From positions 1 through 64,000 of the forward strand of contig JAIQFE010000032.1 in NCBI GenBank assembly GCA_020073445.1: 64,000 bases of DNA. Direction: 5' to 3'. Position numbers and translations under genes: made by a program. How positions within the stretch are numbered: position 1 is the stretch's first letter; each line of letters begins with the position of its first letter. Positions 8,289-17,708 of this stretch are shown here, piece by piece. The notes beneath the pieces were generated by a model, which was not told where the DNA came from, did no database searches, and worked only from the letters and a program-made list of their open reading frames with translations. The stretch is from Terriglobia bacterium. GTDB taxonomy: Bacteria; Acidobacteriota; Terriglobia; Bryobacterales; Bryobacteraceae.

Positions 8289-10701
8289 GGATTACCAGGA
8301 GTCCGGCGCACTCAACGCACTCATTAACTTCCACGCGGCCATCGGCCCGAATGCATTCGTGACCAAAAGCGGTGATCTCCTGGCCGTGCTGGCAGTCGCA
8401 GGAATTGATGACGAATGCCTAGACACAGCGGACATCGAACAGATCACCCATCGGTTCCAGATGGCGCTTTCGGTATTCAACGATAAGTTCCGGGTTTACC
8501 AGTACCTCCTCAAACGCGATCAGCCGAATCTTCCGCGCCGTGATTATGACAACCCCGTCGTTCAGGCGGCGGTGCGGAACCGAGCAGAATATTTGACGCA
8601 CTGTTCCCCGCCGCTCCACACCATTGAGATCTATTGGGCTGTGGTCTATGAGGGCTGGCGCCCGAGACGATCCCTCAAAGATCAATTCAGATCCTGGGTG
8701 ATGAAACCTAAAGCGAGCATTAAACAGATGGTCTCCACCGACCAGACCATCGAAAGCTTGAAACAGCAATTGGAACTGGCCGAACAACTGTTCATGAATC
8801 GACTCAGTGCCTTCGTCATTCAGTTGCGAGACGCCGTTCCGGTCGAGATTCTCGACACTGATCATGCGTACCGCTTTTTGCGCCGGCTGCTAAACTACAC
8901 ACCCTACAAGGCCGAGACCGTCGGCCTCAATTACGACCGGTTCGTGGATTTTCAAGCTTGCGACTCGCTGCTTGAATGTCACCGTGATCATCTTCGCCTC
9001 GACAATCACTTCGTTCAAGTTCTCACCCTCGAAGAGCCGCCGGCCCAAACATTCGCCCACATTTTTCGCAGCTTAGAGGATATCCCAGCAAGCTTCATCA
9101 TTGCGAGCGAATGGAAGCGCCAGAACAGCTGGAAGATCCGTCAAGTCATCCAGTCAAAACGCCGCCATTTCCACAATATGAAGACCAGAGTGTCCGCTCA
9201 GGCCGCGAGTGGCACGGATAGACCGGGTGACGTGCTGGTCGATGACGGCGCCGTAGCCAACGTGTCAGATCTGGGTGCATGTTTGCGCGAACTCGAAGTC
9301 GAGGGCAACTACTTTGGCGAATTCTCCGTGACCGTCGTTCTCTATGACGAGGAGCGGTCGAAGCTTCGCCGGTCTGTCGCAGAAGTCTACAAAGTGTTCG
9401 CCACTCACGGCGCTCAGCTCACCGAGGAAAGTTACAACTTACTCAACGCCTGGCTAGCTGTGATCCCGGGCAATTCCACCTACAACGTTAGGCGCCTGTG
9501 GCTGTTGAATACAAACTATGCCGACCTGGCATTTCTGTTCCGGCCATCGGCGGGCGCCCTAGTCAACAGCCACCTCGGAACGGAATACCTGGCGGTGTTT
9601 GAAACCAACCAGCACACGCCGTACTTTTTCAACCTCCATCACCTGGATATTGGCCACCTGTTGGCGCTGGGAATGACCGGAGCCGGCAAGAGCTTTCTCA
9701 TGAACTTCCTGCTCACGTACCTGCAGAAGTATGATCCACTCACGTTCATTTTCGACCTCGGAGGCAGTTACGGTCCGATCACTCAGATGTTTCAGGGCAC
9801 GTATGTTCCGGTGGGGATGGAGAGTCGCTCCTTCTCAATCAATCCCTTTTGCCTTCCGCCTACTCCCGAAAACCTGCACTTCCTGTTCTCCTTCGTCAAG
9901 CTCTTGATCGAATGCGGTGGCGGTTCGTTGACCAGTCAGGATGAGGGCGATCTCTACGAGCAAATTCCAAATGTGTACGAGCTCGAACCCGACCAGCGAC
10001 GCCTGGGAACTCTGGCGCAAATACTCAGCCGCAAGTTAGCGCAGCCGCTAGCCAAATGGGTTGGCGACGGCCAGTACGGCCGCCTGTTCGACAACGTGGT
10101 CGACAACCTCACGTTGTCGCGTTTTCAGGCCTGTGATTTCGAAGGGATGAAGAACTATCCGCAGGTGATCGAGCCCCTGCTGTTCTATGTCCTTCATCGC
10201 GCCAGCGCAGCAGTTACCGATCCGAAACTCGCGACAACTCTCAAGGTCTTCGTGATCGATGAAGCTTGGCGGTTCCTCCAGCATCCGACGACCAAGGCCT
10301 ACGTGGTCGAGGCCATGAAAACATGGCGCAAACGCAATGCAGCCATGATCCTGGCCACGCAGTCGAGCGACGATCTGCTTAAGTCCGAAACCCTGCGCGT
10401 CATCGTCGAAAGCTGCCCGACGCAGCTGTTCCTGGCCAACCCTGGCATAGATGTAGCCGCTTACCAGGAACTATTTCACCTGAACCAAATCCAAGCTGAG
10501 ACGATTTCACGCCTTATTCCTAAGAGGCAGATTCTGTTGAAGCGGCCTGACATGGCCAAAGTGCTGAACCTCAACGTTGATCGTAAGGGCTATTGGCTCT
10601 ACAGCAACAACCCGCACGACAACGAGAAGAAACGTTCCATCTTCGAGCGCCACGGCATCGAAAAAGGGCTCGAAATACTCGCAAAGGAGTCACTCTCATG
10701 A
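8263..10701 (+). CDS. virB4: Type IV secretion ATPase VirB4/TrbE
   Basis: An 812-residue conjugation ATPase that powers pilus assembly and substrate transfer at the cytoplasmic face. The N-terminal CagE/TrbE domain covers about residues 1-440. The AAA-type motor follows, with Walker A GMTGAGKSF (about 470-478) directly after the IGHLLAL strand and Walker B VFVIDEAWRF (about 661-670). The downstream arginine-finger region ATQSSDDLL is also visible. Length and domain order are normal. GGAGGA lies 9 bases before the ATG, inside the end of virB3. The last codons overlap the start of virB9 as ATGA. It is complete, with no frameshift, so the secretion motor appears intact. Confidence 0.95.
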   Translation: MIRPARVLKDYQESGALNALINFHAAIGPNAFVTKSGDLLAVLAVAGIDDECLDTADIEQITHRFQMALSVFNDKFRVYQYLLKRDQPNLPRRDYDNPVVQAAVRNRAEYLTHCSPPLHTIEIYWAVVYEGWRPRRSLKDQFRSWVMKPKASIKQMVSTDQTIESLKQQLELAEQLFMNRLSAFVIQLRDAVPVEILDTDHAYRFLRRLLNYTPYKAETVGLNYDRFVDFQACDSLLECHRDHLRLDNHFVQVLTLEEPPAQTFAHIFRSLEDIPASFIIASEWKRQNSWKIRQVIQSKRRHFHNMKTRVSAQAASGTDRPGDVLVDDGAVANVSDLGACLRELEVEGNYFGEFSVTVVLYDEERSKLRRSVAEVYKVFATHGAQLTEESYNLLNAWLAVIPGNSTYNVRRLWLLNTNYADLAFLFRPSAGALVNSHLGTEYLAVFETNQHTPYFFNLHHLDIGHLLALGMTGAGKSFLMNFLLTYLQKYDPLTFIFDLGGSYGPITQMFQGTYVPVGMESRSFSINPFCLPPTPENLHFLFSFVKLLIECGGGSLTSQDEGDLYEQIPNVYELEPDQRRLGTLAQILSRKLAQPLAKWVGDGQYGRLFDNVVDNLTLSRFQACDFEGMKNYPQVIEPLLFYVLHRASAAVTDPKLATTLKVFVIDEAWRFLQHPTTKAYVVEAMKTWRKRNAAMILATQSSDDLLKSETLRVIVESCPTQLFLANPGIDVAAYQELFHLNQIQAETISRLIPKRQILLKRPDMAKVLNLNVDRKGYWLYSNNPHDNEKKRSIFERHGIEKGLEILAKESLS

Positions 10702-11606
10702 ATGCTAAGAATCCGACCTGGTTCATTCTGTTCCTAGTGTGCTGTTCGCTGTTGACCGCTGCCGACACGGCGGGTCCCAGAAAGAAGCGGGCTGACACGC
10801 CGAAACAGCCTCCGGCTGCTCCTCCAGCCGCGGTACAGCCTGTGGCAGTGCCAGCGACCGTCTCTACTCCAATACCTCCGGTGGAAGTGCAACCGGCGGC
10901 GAGAATCGTCCATTACGGCGAGAAGGATATCGTCCAGCTCAAAACCAAGATCCTGAACAGCACCATGATCGTGCTGCCCAAAAACGAGAAGATTCTGGAG
11001 TTTGTCACGGGCGATAAGGAGTACTGGATCATCAATGGATCGGAGAACTTCGCTTACGTAAAGCCAGCGAAGACGGCCACCCAAACGAACTTAAACCTGA
11101 TTACGGCCGCCGGAAACATTTACTCGTTCGTTCTGACGGAAGTATCGGAGCAGCCGGATTCCATCCCGGACTTGAAAGTCTTTGTCGAGCCGAAAGAGCA
11201 ATCGTTGATCGGCGCGGCGAACCAGGCTCCCCGGTTCGTCCCGGCTCATGATCTTGATGACCTGCAGCATCGGCTGGAAGCCTCGCGGGAGGAAGTGCGG
11301 AAGCAGAAGCGCATCATGGAGGAGTCCGTTGAGAACGCGGTGCACAAGTTCGTGACTGGTCTGCGGTTTACCTACCGCTTTCGAGCGGATAAGACCTTCT
11401 CGGTGCGGGCGATCTTTCACGACGCGAAATTTACTTACATCGCCGCGCATCCCTCGGAGACGCCAACGCTTTTCGAGATTCGCGATGGACAACCGAATCT
11501 GATCACATTCGAATTTCAGAATGGCCTGTACGTAGTCCAGAAGATTCTGGACAAAGGGTATCTGGCGATCGGCAAACACAAGCTCGAATTTGCGAGCGAG
11601 GAGTAG
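10698..11606 (+). CDS. virB9: Type IV secretion outer-membrane core protein VirB9/TrbG
   Basis: Starts at ATG 10698 in an ATGA overlap with virB4, behind AAAGGAG. The 302-residue product has a signal peptide (WFILFLVCCSLLTAAD) and a Pro/Val-rich linker. An N-terminal beta domain follows (TMIVLPKNEKILEFVTGDKEYWII, with the typical ICAxGD-like layout). The C-terminal VirB9 domain has TYRFRADKTF, VRAIFHDAKFTYI and FEFQNGLYVVQKILDKGYLAIG. VirB9 forms the outer ring of the core complex with VirB10 and VirB7. No VirB7-type lipoprotein gene is seen in this operon. A predicted helical insert (RLEASREEVRKQKRIMEESV) interrupts the linker. Confidence 0.9.
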   Translation: MNAKNPTWFILFLVCCSLLTAADTAGPRKKRADTPKQPPAAPPAAVQPVAVPATVSTPIPPVEVQPAARIVHYGEKDIVQLKTKILNSTMIVLPKNEKILEFVTGDKEYWIINGSENFAYVKPAKTATQTNLNLITAAGNIYSFVLTEVSEQPDSIPDLKVFVEPKEQSLIGAANQAPRFVPAHDLDDLQHRLEASREEVRKQKRIMEESVENAVHKFVTGLRFTYRFRADKTFSVRAIFHDAKFTYIAAHPSETPTLFEIRDGQPNLITFEFQNGLYVVQKILDKGYLAIGKHKLEFASEE

Positions 11607-11611
11607 AATTT

Positions 11612-12937
11612 ATGCCTACCGATCCTCTCGGCGTTCCCGAAATCCAGGACAAACGCACAAAGCCATCGGGCCTGCTGCCCAAAAACGCCCAAACGTGGGC
11701 GATGGCTGCCCTGGCTCTAGTTATGGTGTTGATCATCCTGTTCTCCGGCAGGTCCGCGCCGAAGCAAGTTTCCAAGGAGCCGCCCTTGCCACCTATTGTT
11801 GATCCCAACCTTCCACGGATCGATGACGTACGCAAGCGCATCGATGAGATGGCGGACAAGAATCGCACAGAGCAGGAACGCATTGCCGCCCTGCAGTCGA
11901 GGATGGCGGGTGCGACTGTGCCAACGCCGACCGGAGCCTTTCCAGCGGCCACTACTCCATCCGCTTATGGCGGGCTCGGCTATGCTTATCGAGACGTCAA
12001 TCCGCGGCAAAACTGGGTTGACCCGGACGAGCAAAAACGGGAGGCTCGCGCTCCCTTCGCGTCAAACGTTGCGCTGAGCTATCGCAAGGAAGACGCGTCA
12101 AAAGGGCAGGAAGCCTCCGACGCTGCCCTGCGGTCTTTGGCGGCAAGCATAGGGGACGGCGACAACCGGTATCCATCCCCAGGTTCCGTCCCGCCACAGC
12201 CTGCTACCGCGAGGAATGCCAATCCGGACCAAGAGGAGCGCAGTGCGTCTGACGCCAAGCGCAACGCACAGCCTTCGCATCCTCACCGACCCGGAGAAAT
12301 GGACTATCCGATCTATGAGGGAACCGTGCTCGAAACCGTCCTCAACAACCGCTTGGACGGCTATTTCTCAGGCCCCCTCAGCTGCATGCTCACGACCGAT
12401 GTCTACTCCCAGAATGGCGCCCACGTGCTCATTCCCAGCGGCAGCCGAGTGCTGGGTGAGGTCAAGCGCGTGGATTCTTTCGGCCAGCAAAGGCTCGCAA
12501 CGATTTTCCACCGGCTGATCATGCCCGATGGGTATTCGGTTTCTCTCGATCAATTTAAAGGATTGAACCAGATCGGGGAAACCGGGCTGCGAGACAAGGT
12601 GAACAACCACTATATCCAGTTGTTCTCGGTTTCCATCGCGATTGGGGCGATCGCCGGCCTGGCTCAATCAAACACCAACTATGGCGGAAATCTCACCGGC
12701 GCACAGGCCTATGAGCAGGGTGTGGCGAATAGCCTTTCGCAAACCTCACTCCACATTCTGGATCGCTACCTAAACATTCTACCGACGTTAACCATCCGCG
12801 AAGGCCACAGGATCAAGATCTATTTGACCCAAGACTTGATGCTCCCGGCATATGACAAGCATTTATCGGAAGCTTCTCTGGAAGCTCAGCAGGTTTCGGA
12901 CGCTGTTCGAAACAACAGGAGAGAACGGGAGGAATAA
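11612..12937 (+). CDS. virB10: Type IV secretion core protein VirB10/TrbI
   Basis: A 441-residue protein with a short cytoplasmic N-terminus, one inner-membrane helix (AMAALALVMVLIILFSG, about residues 30-46), a Pro-rich periplasmic linker and a C-terminal TrbI beta-barrel. That domain is marked by YEGTVLETVLNNRLDGYFSG, VLIPSGSRVLGEV, IFHRLIMPDGYSVSL and the end strand IKIYLTQDLMLPAY. VirB10 spans both membranes and senses ATP use by VirB4/VirD4. GAGGAG lies 8 bases upstream of the ATG, overlapping the end of virB9. Family length is normal; nothing looks damaged. Confidence 0.92.
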   Translation: MPTDPLGVPEIQDKRTKPSGLLPKNAQTWAMAALALVMVLIILFSGRSAPKQVSKEPPLPPIVDPNLPRIDDVRKRIDEMADKNRTEQERIAALQSRMAGATVPTPTGAFPAATTPSAYGGLGYAYRDVNPRQNWVDPDEQKREARAPFASNVALSYRKEDASKGQEASDAALRSLAASIGDGDNRYPSPGSVPPQPATARNANPDQEERSASDAKRNAQPSHPHRPGEMDYPIYEGTVLETVLNNRLDGYFSGPLSCMLTTDVYSQNGAHVLIPSGSRVLGEVKRVDSFGQQRLATIFHRLIMPDGYSVSLDQFKGLNQIGETGLRDKVNNHYIQLFSVSIAIGAIAGLAQSNTNYGGNLTGAQAYEQGVANSLSQTSLHILDRYLNILPTLTIREGHRIKIYLTQDLMLPAYDKHLSEASLEAQQVSDAVRNNRREREE

Positions 12938-12939
12938 CA

Positions 12940-13770
12940 ATGAACTCGAAGTCCGTGATTACGTTGGTGCTCGTGGCATTATTAACCATCGGCTTGACGG
13001 TTCCGGCCAAGGCTCTGCTGGGTGTCGGCGACATAGTGTACGACCCATCGAATTACGCCGCGGCGATCCAACAACTAGTCCAGTTGGAGCAGCAGTATAC
13101 TCGGCTGGTTCAAACCTACGAACAGGTTCGGGCACACTTTGAGCTCGCCATGCAAATGGCCCAGCAGGTGCCGGTGAATATGATGGCGCGCTATCGCGCG
13201 CTCTCAACGCCTTGGCGTTTTTCCTCAGCAACCAACACCTACGGCACAACCGGAGGCTGGATTAACAGCATCAATACAGGTCTCGATGTTGCGACCAGCT
13301 ATTTGCAGTCCATTGAGCAGCTCGGTCAGTACGGGACCGCCCTGGGACAGATCCCCGCAGATCAACAAGGCCGAGTGCGGACGTCCTATGGAACCGTAGA
13401 GCTTGCTGACGGAGCAAATCAGCAGGGCCTTGAGACCATTGGCCGCATGCGCGGGAACACCGCCGCGGTCGAAGCCGCGATTCAGTCCCTGGAGGCTGAC
13501 TCTCTTTCCTCCAGTCCGGCCATGAACACAGAGATTGCTGTGTTGAACAAGATCAACGCGGCCAATATGATCAGCGTTCGCAACACACAGGATTCCAATA
13601 AGCTCCTGGTAGCGCTGGCCGAGCAGCAGATCGTCGCTGCCAAACGCCAGCGCGATTCGGATGCTCAAGCCATCAATACCCACATTCGCTTTGTGAGCGA
13701 GGGCCAAGCAGCGATTTCGGCCCAATCCGCGAATGCGAGTGACGCCATGCTTCAGTGGCGGATGCCGTAA
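12940..13770 (+). CDS. virB5: VirB5/TrbJ-like minor pilus or adhesin protein
   Basis: Begins 2 bases after virB10 stops. The 276-residue product has a signal peptide (SVITLVLVALLTIGLTVPAKA) and then a mostly helical secreted body with YAAAIQQLVQLEQQYTRLVQ, typical of TrbJ/VirB5 proteins. These sit at the pilus tip or base and help in mating contact. The C-terminal half keeps the expected long helices (AALAEQQIVAAKRQRDSDAQ region). The call relies on that signature plus its slot between virB10 and virB6; individual residues are poorly conserved in this family. Confidence 0.8.
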   Translation: MNSKSVITLVLVALLTIGLTVPAKALLGVGDIVYDPSNYAAAIQQLVQLEQQYTRLVQTYEQVRAHFELAMQMAQQVPVNMMARYRALSTPWRFSSATNTYGTTGGWINSINTGLDVATSYLQSIEQLGQYGTALGQIPADQQGRVRTSYGTVELADGANQQGLETIGRMRGNTAAVEAAIQSLEADSLSSSPAMNTEIAVLNKINAANMISVRNTQDSNKLLVALAEQQIVAAKRQRDSDAQAINTHIRFVSEGQAAISAQSANASDAMLQWRMP

Positions 13771-13795
13771 GTCAGAACGAGGCTAGGAAAACTAT

Positions 13796-14626
13796 ATGCC
13801 ACCCAGTTCCATGAACGACTTGTTTGCTTTCCTGAGCCAGCTCATGACCGAGCATGCCGGCCTTTTTCAATCGATGGGCACGAACATGTTCCGGGGCTTC
13901 GCCGTTATCCTGATCGCCTGGTACGGCGTCAAGGGTGCTTTGGCATCCGCAAGCGGCGGGGCCGGTCACGGATTCCGTTTCGAGAACTTCGCGTCCCTTC
14001 TCATGACCATCGCCTTCGGTTTCGGGATGATCACTTACTACAGCCAGCCCATTCCCGGCTTCGGCGTGAGCTTTTACCACTTGATCGTCGACCAGGGCCT
14101 GGTTCTCTCCAATCAGTTGAACCACTCCCAGGTGCAGGAGATCTGGGACCGCCTGGGCAGTCTCTATTGGAGCTTGGAGATGCCCGTACTGGTGTTCAAT
14201 GCACTCGAAATCCTGCGCTATGCAGTGACCATTTTGTGCTTGATCGTGGCCCAAGCTGCCGTGTTTGGCGTCATCGCCTTCGGCTACGTGGCGGCAGCCG
14301 TCTGCGTGATTCTAGGGCCGATCTTCATCCCGTTCTTTATCGTTCCCCAAATGGAATGGCTCTTCTGGGGTTGGCTCAAATCTCTGATTCAGTATGCCTT
14401 CTATCCCGTCGTGGCCAATGCTTACTTGTTTGTTTTCGGCAACCTACTAATCCACTTTATCGACTCGCATCCACCGCCCTACGACGGCGCGACGCTGGCG
14501 GTTCTATTCTTCCCGCTGGTTCTTCTGTTGCTTGCGTTTACCTACGGGATTCTCAAGATTCCATCGCTCGTGAACTCGATTTTCACGGGGCGGTCGGGAG
14601 AATCGGCACTGCCGACAGTGTTGTAA
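13796..14626 (+). CDS. virB6: Type IV secretion polytopic membrane protein VirB6/TrbL
   Basis: A 276-residue, very hydrophobic protein with about five or six membrane spans (for example FRGFAVILIAWYGVKGAL, LMTIAFGFGMITYY, VTILCLIVAQAAVFGVI, AAVCVILGPIFIPFFIV and VLFFPLVLLLLAFTYGIL). The segment LGPIFIPFFIVPQMEWLFWGWL is the hallmark conserved stretch of TrbL/VirB6. VirB6 forms part of the inner-membrane channel through which substrate passes. The start could also be the ATG at 13811. It lies 25 bases after virB5 and 9 bases before virB8. Confidence 0.88.
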   Translation: MPPSSMNDLFAFLSQLMTEHAGLFQSMGTNMFRGFAVILIAWYGVKGALASASGGAGHGFRFENFASLLMTIAFGFGMITYYSQPIPGFGVSFYHLIVDQGLVLSNQLNHSQVQEIWDRLGSLYWSLEMPVLVFNALEILRYAVTILCLIVAQAAVFGVIAFGYVAAAVCVILGPIFIPFFIVPQMEWLFWGWLKSLIQYAFYPVVANAYLFVFGNLLIHFIDSHPPPYDGATLAVLFFPLVLLLLAFTYGILKIPSLVNSIFTGRSGESALPTVL

Positions 14627-14635
14627 GGAGGTTCC

Positions 14636-15328
14636 GTGCCCACTAGTCAATTGATTGCACTTCCAGTGAAGGACTATGCCGCAGCCAAGCGGCAGTTCGT
14701 CGAGATCTACGGGTCTCCGATCGTCATGAACACGTATCTCAAGATTGCACTGCTGTGTTCGAATCTTGTTTGCGTTTGTCTGATTGGGCTCGTGGTGAAG
14801 TCCAATGAAGCCCTGCGTAACTTCAAGCCACCGATCATCCGAATCGATGGGACTGGCCGAACTGACACGTTGAGCTATGGCGGTGTCGAATACAGCCCGC
14901 GAGAAGCCGAAGTCCGTTACTTCCTGAATCAGTTTGTGGAGCAGTACTACGGCCGAATCCGATCGACTCTGAAGAGGGACTATTCCCGTTCCCTGTACTT
15001 CCTGGACGGTAGGCTAGCGGACTCTATCATGGCGTCCGACCGGAAGAGCAAGGCCATCGAGGAGTTCCTGGCCGGCCGCAGCGAGGAGATCGAAATCAAC
15101 GTCAAGAACGTATCGATCGAAGACCTTCGTGCGCCGCCCTACCATGCCACGGTCGACTTCGAAAAAATCTACTTCTCGCCCCATGACCGCCAGGAGCTTC
15201 GGCGCGAAAAGTATACGGGAAACTTTGTCTTCGTCGTGAAAGATCAGGTTTCAAACGCGATGATCCCGGTGAACCCCCTTGGGTTCACCATCACTTATTT
15301 TCGCGACGATCAGGCGTTTCAACCATGA
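14636..15328 (+). CDS. virB8: Type IV secretion assembly protein VirB8/TrbF
   Basis: Starts at a GTG (14636) preceded by a strong GGAGG. The 230-residue product has a short cytoplasmic N-terminus, one membrane helix (IALLCSNLVCVCLIGLVV, about residues 37-54) and a periplasmic VirB8 domain with EVRYFLNQFVEQYYGRIRS and a final NPLGFTITYFRDDQAF strand. VirB8 scaffolds the inner-membrane arches and contacts VirB9 and VirB10. The 3' end overlaps the next gene by ATGA. Confidence 0.9.
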   Translation: MPTSQLIALPVKDYAAAKRQFVEIYGSPIVMNTYLKIALLCSNLVCVCLIGLVVKSNEALRNFKPPIIRIDGTGRTDTLSYGGVEYSPREAEVRYFLNQFVEQYYGRIRSTLKRDYSRSLYFLDGRLADSIMASDRKSKAIEEFLAGRSEEIEINVKNVSIEDLRAPPYHATVDFEKIYFSPHDRQELRREKYTGNFVFVVKDQVSNAMIPVNPLGFTITYFRDDQAFQP

Positions 15329-15615
15329 TCGCCAACGCTTTATTTGCGACGACTGCCTGCTTGCTGGCGATCGGGTTGTTCCTGATGGGAGAATGCCAAT
15401 TCCTCATCCCATATCGCCAGCTTCTCTGGGAACAATACGCCACACCCATTGCAGTTTTCGCGGGAGTCATGTTCGTCAATCTGTTCGCCGCCTTCTACCT
15501 GATTTGCCGCAAAGTGTTCCTCAAGGATACGGGCGAAAAGCTTGCGCATCTGGAAAAGCAGCTGCGCACCGGCGGAACCATTTCCGAAGAGCTCTCCCGC
15601 CGCCTGCGGGAGTAA
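15325..15615 (+). CDS. Small two-helix membrane protein of the secretion operon
   Basis: A 96-residue protein, translationally coupled to virB8 by an ATGA overlap. It has two hydrophobic helices (FATTACLLAIGLFLMGE and ATPIAVFAGVMFVNLFAAFYLI) and a charged helical tail (EKLAHLEKQLRTGGTISEEL). I do not recognise the family. The position between virB8 and the replication-relaxation gene suggests a accessory role at the inner membrane, perhaps in place of a missing small Vir/Trb subunit such as TrbK or TrbH, but no lipobox is seen. Confidence 0.7.
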   Translation: MIANALFATTACLLAIGLFLMGECQFLIPYRQLLWEQYATPIAVFAGVMFVNLFAAFYLICRKVFLKDTGEKLAHLEKQLRTGGTISEELSRRLRE

Positions 15616-15619
15616 TGCT

Positions 15620-16579
15620 ATGGACCGAGACATCGGTAGCGACGATCAACGAGACCAAGGGTTGGAGCAAGAAGATCGGGGACACCAGCCGATCGATCTC
15701 GCTAGAGCCGGCAATAATCCCTCGCCAGAATCCTCTCCCAACAAGCCCGGCGCACACCCCCGAACGCTACCAGATCAGCCCATCGACCGGCCATCTAATC
15801 CCAAACGACCGGACGAACCGACGCGCGAGTTTGCACGAACCAAGGACCTTGAACGGGGACGCCAGATCAGCGACGCAGCGCTCGCAGCAGCCAAAGAAAT
15901 CGGCCGCTTCCGCATGCTTGAGGTTGACGATCTGAAACGCCTCCAATACGGCGGCGACACCAGTGCAGCAGCCCGGGACCTGCAGTCGCTAAGTGCATAT
16001 GGGCTTATCGAACGCCGCACGATCTGGGCTGGTCATGATCAAGGAAAGATCGAGCTTGTTGCCCTGACGAGCCAAGGAAAGCGGTTCTTAGAACGGGAAT
16101 ACCCCGGCACGGGCCAGGTGTTCTACGAACGCTTTGTGAAGCCGGCGGAGATCCTCCACGACGCAGCGATCTACCGCATGTTCAAGGCGGAAGCGCATCG
16201 GATCGAAGCCGCTGGTGGCAGAGTACGCCGCGTCGTTTTGGACTACGAATTGAAGCAAAAAGCATACTCGCCTTTGGCCAAAGCCAAGGCTCTTCCGGCT
16301 ACGGAGTACGCCCGCCGGCAGGAAGAAATCGCCCAAGAAAACGGCCTCAAAGTCGTCCAAGGCCACATGGCCCTACCCGATTTGAGGATTGAATACGAGA
16401 CTTCCAGCGGCCAACAAACACAGGTCGATCTTGAGCTGGCAACCGAGCACTACCGCGCCTCGCATCTGGCTTCGAAAGCCGAAGCTGGCTTCAAATTGTA
16501 CGCGGCCGGAGCGGACGCCGATCACCTAAGTTCGGTTCTCGAAGAACGCGAAATCACAGCGGAGATCTTTTCGCTATGA
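15620..16579 (+). CDS. Replication-relaxation family protein (Replic_Relax-like)
   Basis: From the ATG at 15620 (GGGAG 7 bases upstream) comes a 319-residue protein. It has a disordered, Pro/Asp-rich first ~70 residues, a winged helix (about 80-150: MLEVDDLKRLQYGGDTSAAARDLQSL, then a wing ending TSQGKRFLE), and a mixed alpha/beta C-terminus (LPDLRIEYE ... VDLELATEHY). This resembles the Replic_Relax family found on plasmids and ICEs, which is linked to replication or DNA relaxation. No HUH relaxase triad and no MobA-type motif appear anywhere in the operon, so this protein is the best candidate for the relaxosome DNA-processing partner. The PD-(D/E)XK-like look of the C-terminal strands (DLRIEYE...VDLE) is speculative. 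Confidence 0.6.
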   Translation: MDRDIGSDDQRDQGLEQEDRGHQPIDLARAGNNPSPESSPNKPGAHPRTLPDQPIDRPSNPKRPDEPTREFARTKDLERGRQISDAALAAAKEIGRFRMLEVDDLKRLQYGGDTSAAARDLQSLSAYGLIERRTIWAGHDQGKIELVALTSQGKRFLEREYPGTGQVFYERFVKPAEILHDAAIYRMFKAEAHRIEAAGGRVRRVVLDYELKQKAYSPLAKAKALPATEYARRQEEIAQENGLKVVQGHMALPDLRIEYETSSGQQTQVDLELATEHYRASHLASKAEAGFKLYAAGADADHLSSVLEEREITAEIFSL

Positions 16580-17631
16580 CCCCCGGAATCCCCACACAAT
16601 CGGAACGCGTCAAGGCCCTTCAGGACTTCGGTTACACCGAACGCGAAGCCACATTCTTGTTAACGGCCGCGCTCCATGGCGGTTACTTTCTCCGCCGCCA
16701 GTACTTGAGCGCCATCGGCACACAGTCAGGTGGCAACGCCGCCGCCCTGGTCGACAAACTCCTTACTTTGAAGCATGCGTCCGTCGCCGTCGGCTGCAAC
16801 AACACCAAGCTCTACCATCTGTGCTCACGGCCGTTTTACGCGGCACTTGGGGAGGAAGACAACCGCAATCGCCGCGAACGGCCACGCTTCGCGATCAAGA
16901 ACCGGCTGATGAGCCTCGATTTCGTGCTCAGTCATTCCGAGAACACGTACCTCGCAACCGAGCGCGAAAAGGTAGATTTTTTCACCGACACGCTCGGCAT
17001 CGAACGCTCGCTGCTGCCCGTCAAGCGGTTCACCTCTCAACAATCCAAGGGGACGACCGATCGCTACTTTGTCGACAAATATCCAATCTTCATCACCTCC
17101 CGCGCGGACAAACAGTGCCTGCAAGCTTCATTCTGCTACGTGGACGAAGGCGTGATCACTGGATCGAGATTTGGAAGCTACTTGCGACAGTATCGAGCTC
17201 TGTTCCTCGCACTCGCGAAGTTTAACCTTATATATGTCTCGGCCTCAGACCGTCTCTTCCAATCCGCGGAAAGGGACTTCCGCCACTTCACAGCGGGCCT
17301 CGAATCGACCGCCAATGGAGCGACGGCCGAGGACCAAGAAGTACGGATGATCGAGTACTTCGAGGCGCGGGCGCTCTACGAATCCCAGCAGCTGGATTCC
17401 TTTGATCGTGCCCGATTGATTCAACTCCGGAATGACCGGGAACGGTTCTCGGGAACAAGATTCGAGGCTCTTTACCAAGCATGGAAGACCGGCAGCGAAG
17501 CCGCCATCCTTAAAACCTCCAAGGCTCCCGAGCCCAACCGGACTGCCATCCAAGCAACCTTTTCGACGCACTTTTTAAAGCAAGACTTTGAATTTTTTGG
17601 CACGCCGCCGCGCGCCTCAAATGGGGCCTAG
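16576..17631 (+). CDS. Conjugation-operon protein of unknown function
   Basis: Overlaps the previous gene by ATGA and encodes 351 residues. Residues ~10-90 look like a winged helix (ALQDFGYTEREATFLLTAAL then FLRRQYLSAIG), so DNA binding is plausible. The rest (~90-340) is mixed alpha/beta with no motif I know; FVDKYPIFIT and LQASFCYVDEG mark strands. It is coupled to the replication-relaxation gene and may be its partner at the origin of transfer. The last codons lie in the first of three inverted repeats. Confidence 0.65.
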   Translation: MTPGIPTQSERVKALQDFGYTEREATFLLTAALHGGYFLRRQYLSAIGTQSGGNAAALVDKLLTLKHASVAVGCNNTKLYHLCSRPFYAALGEEDNRNRRERPRFAIKNRLMSLDFVLSHSENTYLATEREKVDFFTDTLGIERSLLPVKRFTSQQSKGTTDRYFVDKYPIFITSRADKQCLQASFCYVDEGVITGSRFGSYLRQYRALFLALAKFNLIYVSASDRLFQSAERDFRHFTAGLESTANGATAEDQEVRMIEYFEARALYESQQLDSFDRARLIQLRNDRERFSGTRFEALYQAWKTGSEAAILKTSKAPEPNRTAIQATFSTHFLKQDFEFFGTPPRASNGA

Positions 17632-17639
17632 GCGCGCGG
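17608..17639. repeat. Inverted repeat 1, 9-bp arms, at the end of the unknown conjugation gene
   Basis: CCGCGCGCC (17608-17616) pairs perfectly with GGCGCGCGG (17631-17639) around a 14-base loop, and the stop codon of the upstream gene lies at its edge. There is no T-run after it, so it is not a standard intrinsic terminator. It is the first of three hairpins in a row. Confidence 0.6.
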
Positions 17640-17641
17640 CG

Positions 17642-17690
17642 CGGGCCGACGACCTTGCTTAAGGAAGGCTTCGGGTTGGTCGTCGGCCCG
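17642..17690. repeat. Inverted repeat 2, 13-bp arms (candidate oriT component)
   Basis: CGGGCCGACGACC (17642-17654) and GGTCGTCGGCCCG (17678-17690) are perfect reverse complements with a 23-base loop. The downstream arm is followed directly by a GGAGG site and ATG at 17709. No T-run follows. Such perfect arms beside mobilisation genes are typical of transfer origins or of regulatory hairpins. Confidence 0.65.
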
Positions 17691-17708
17691 GTTGTCGGAG
17701 GAATCTTT

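Noticed and set aside
12098-13249. Minus-strand frames opposite virB10 and virB5
   Set aside because: Shadows of well-supported secretion genes.
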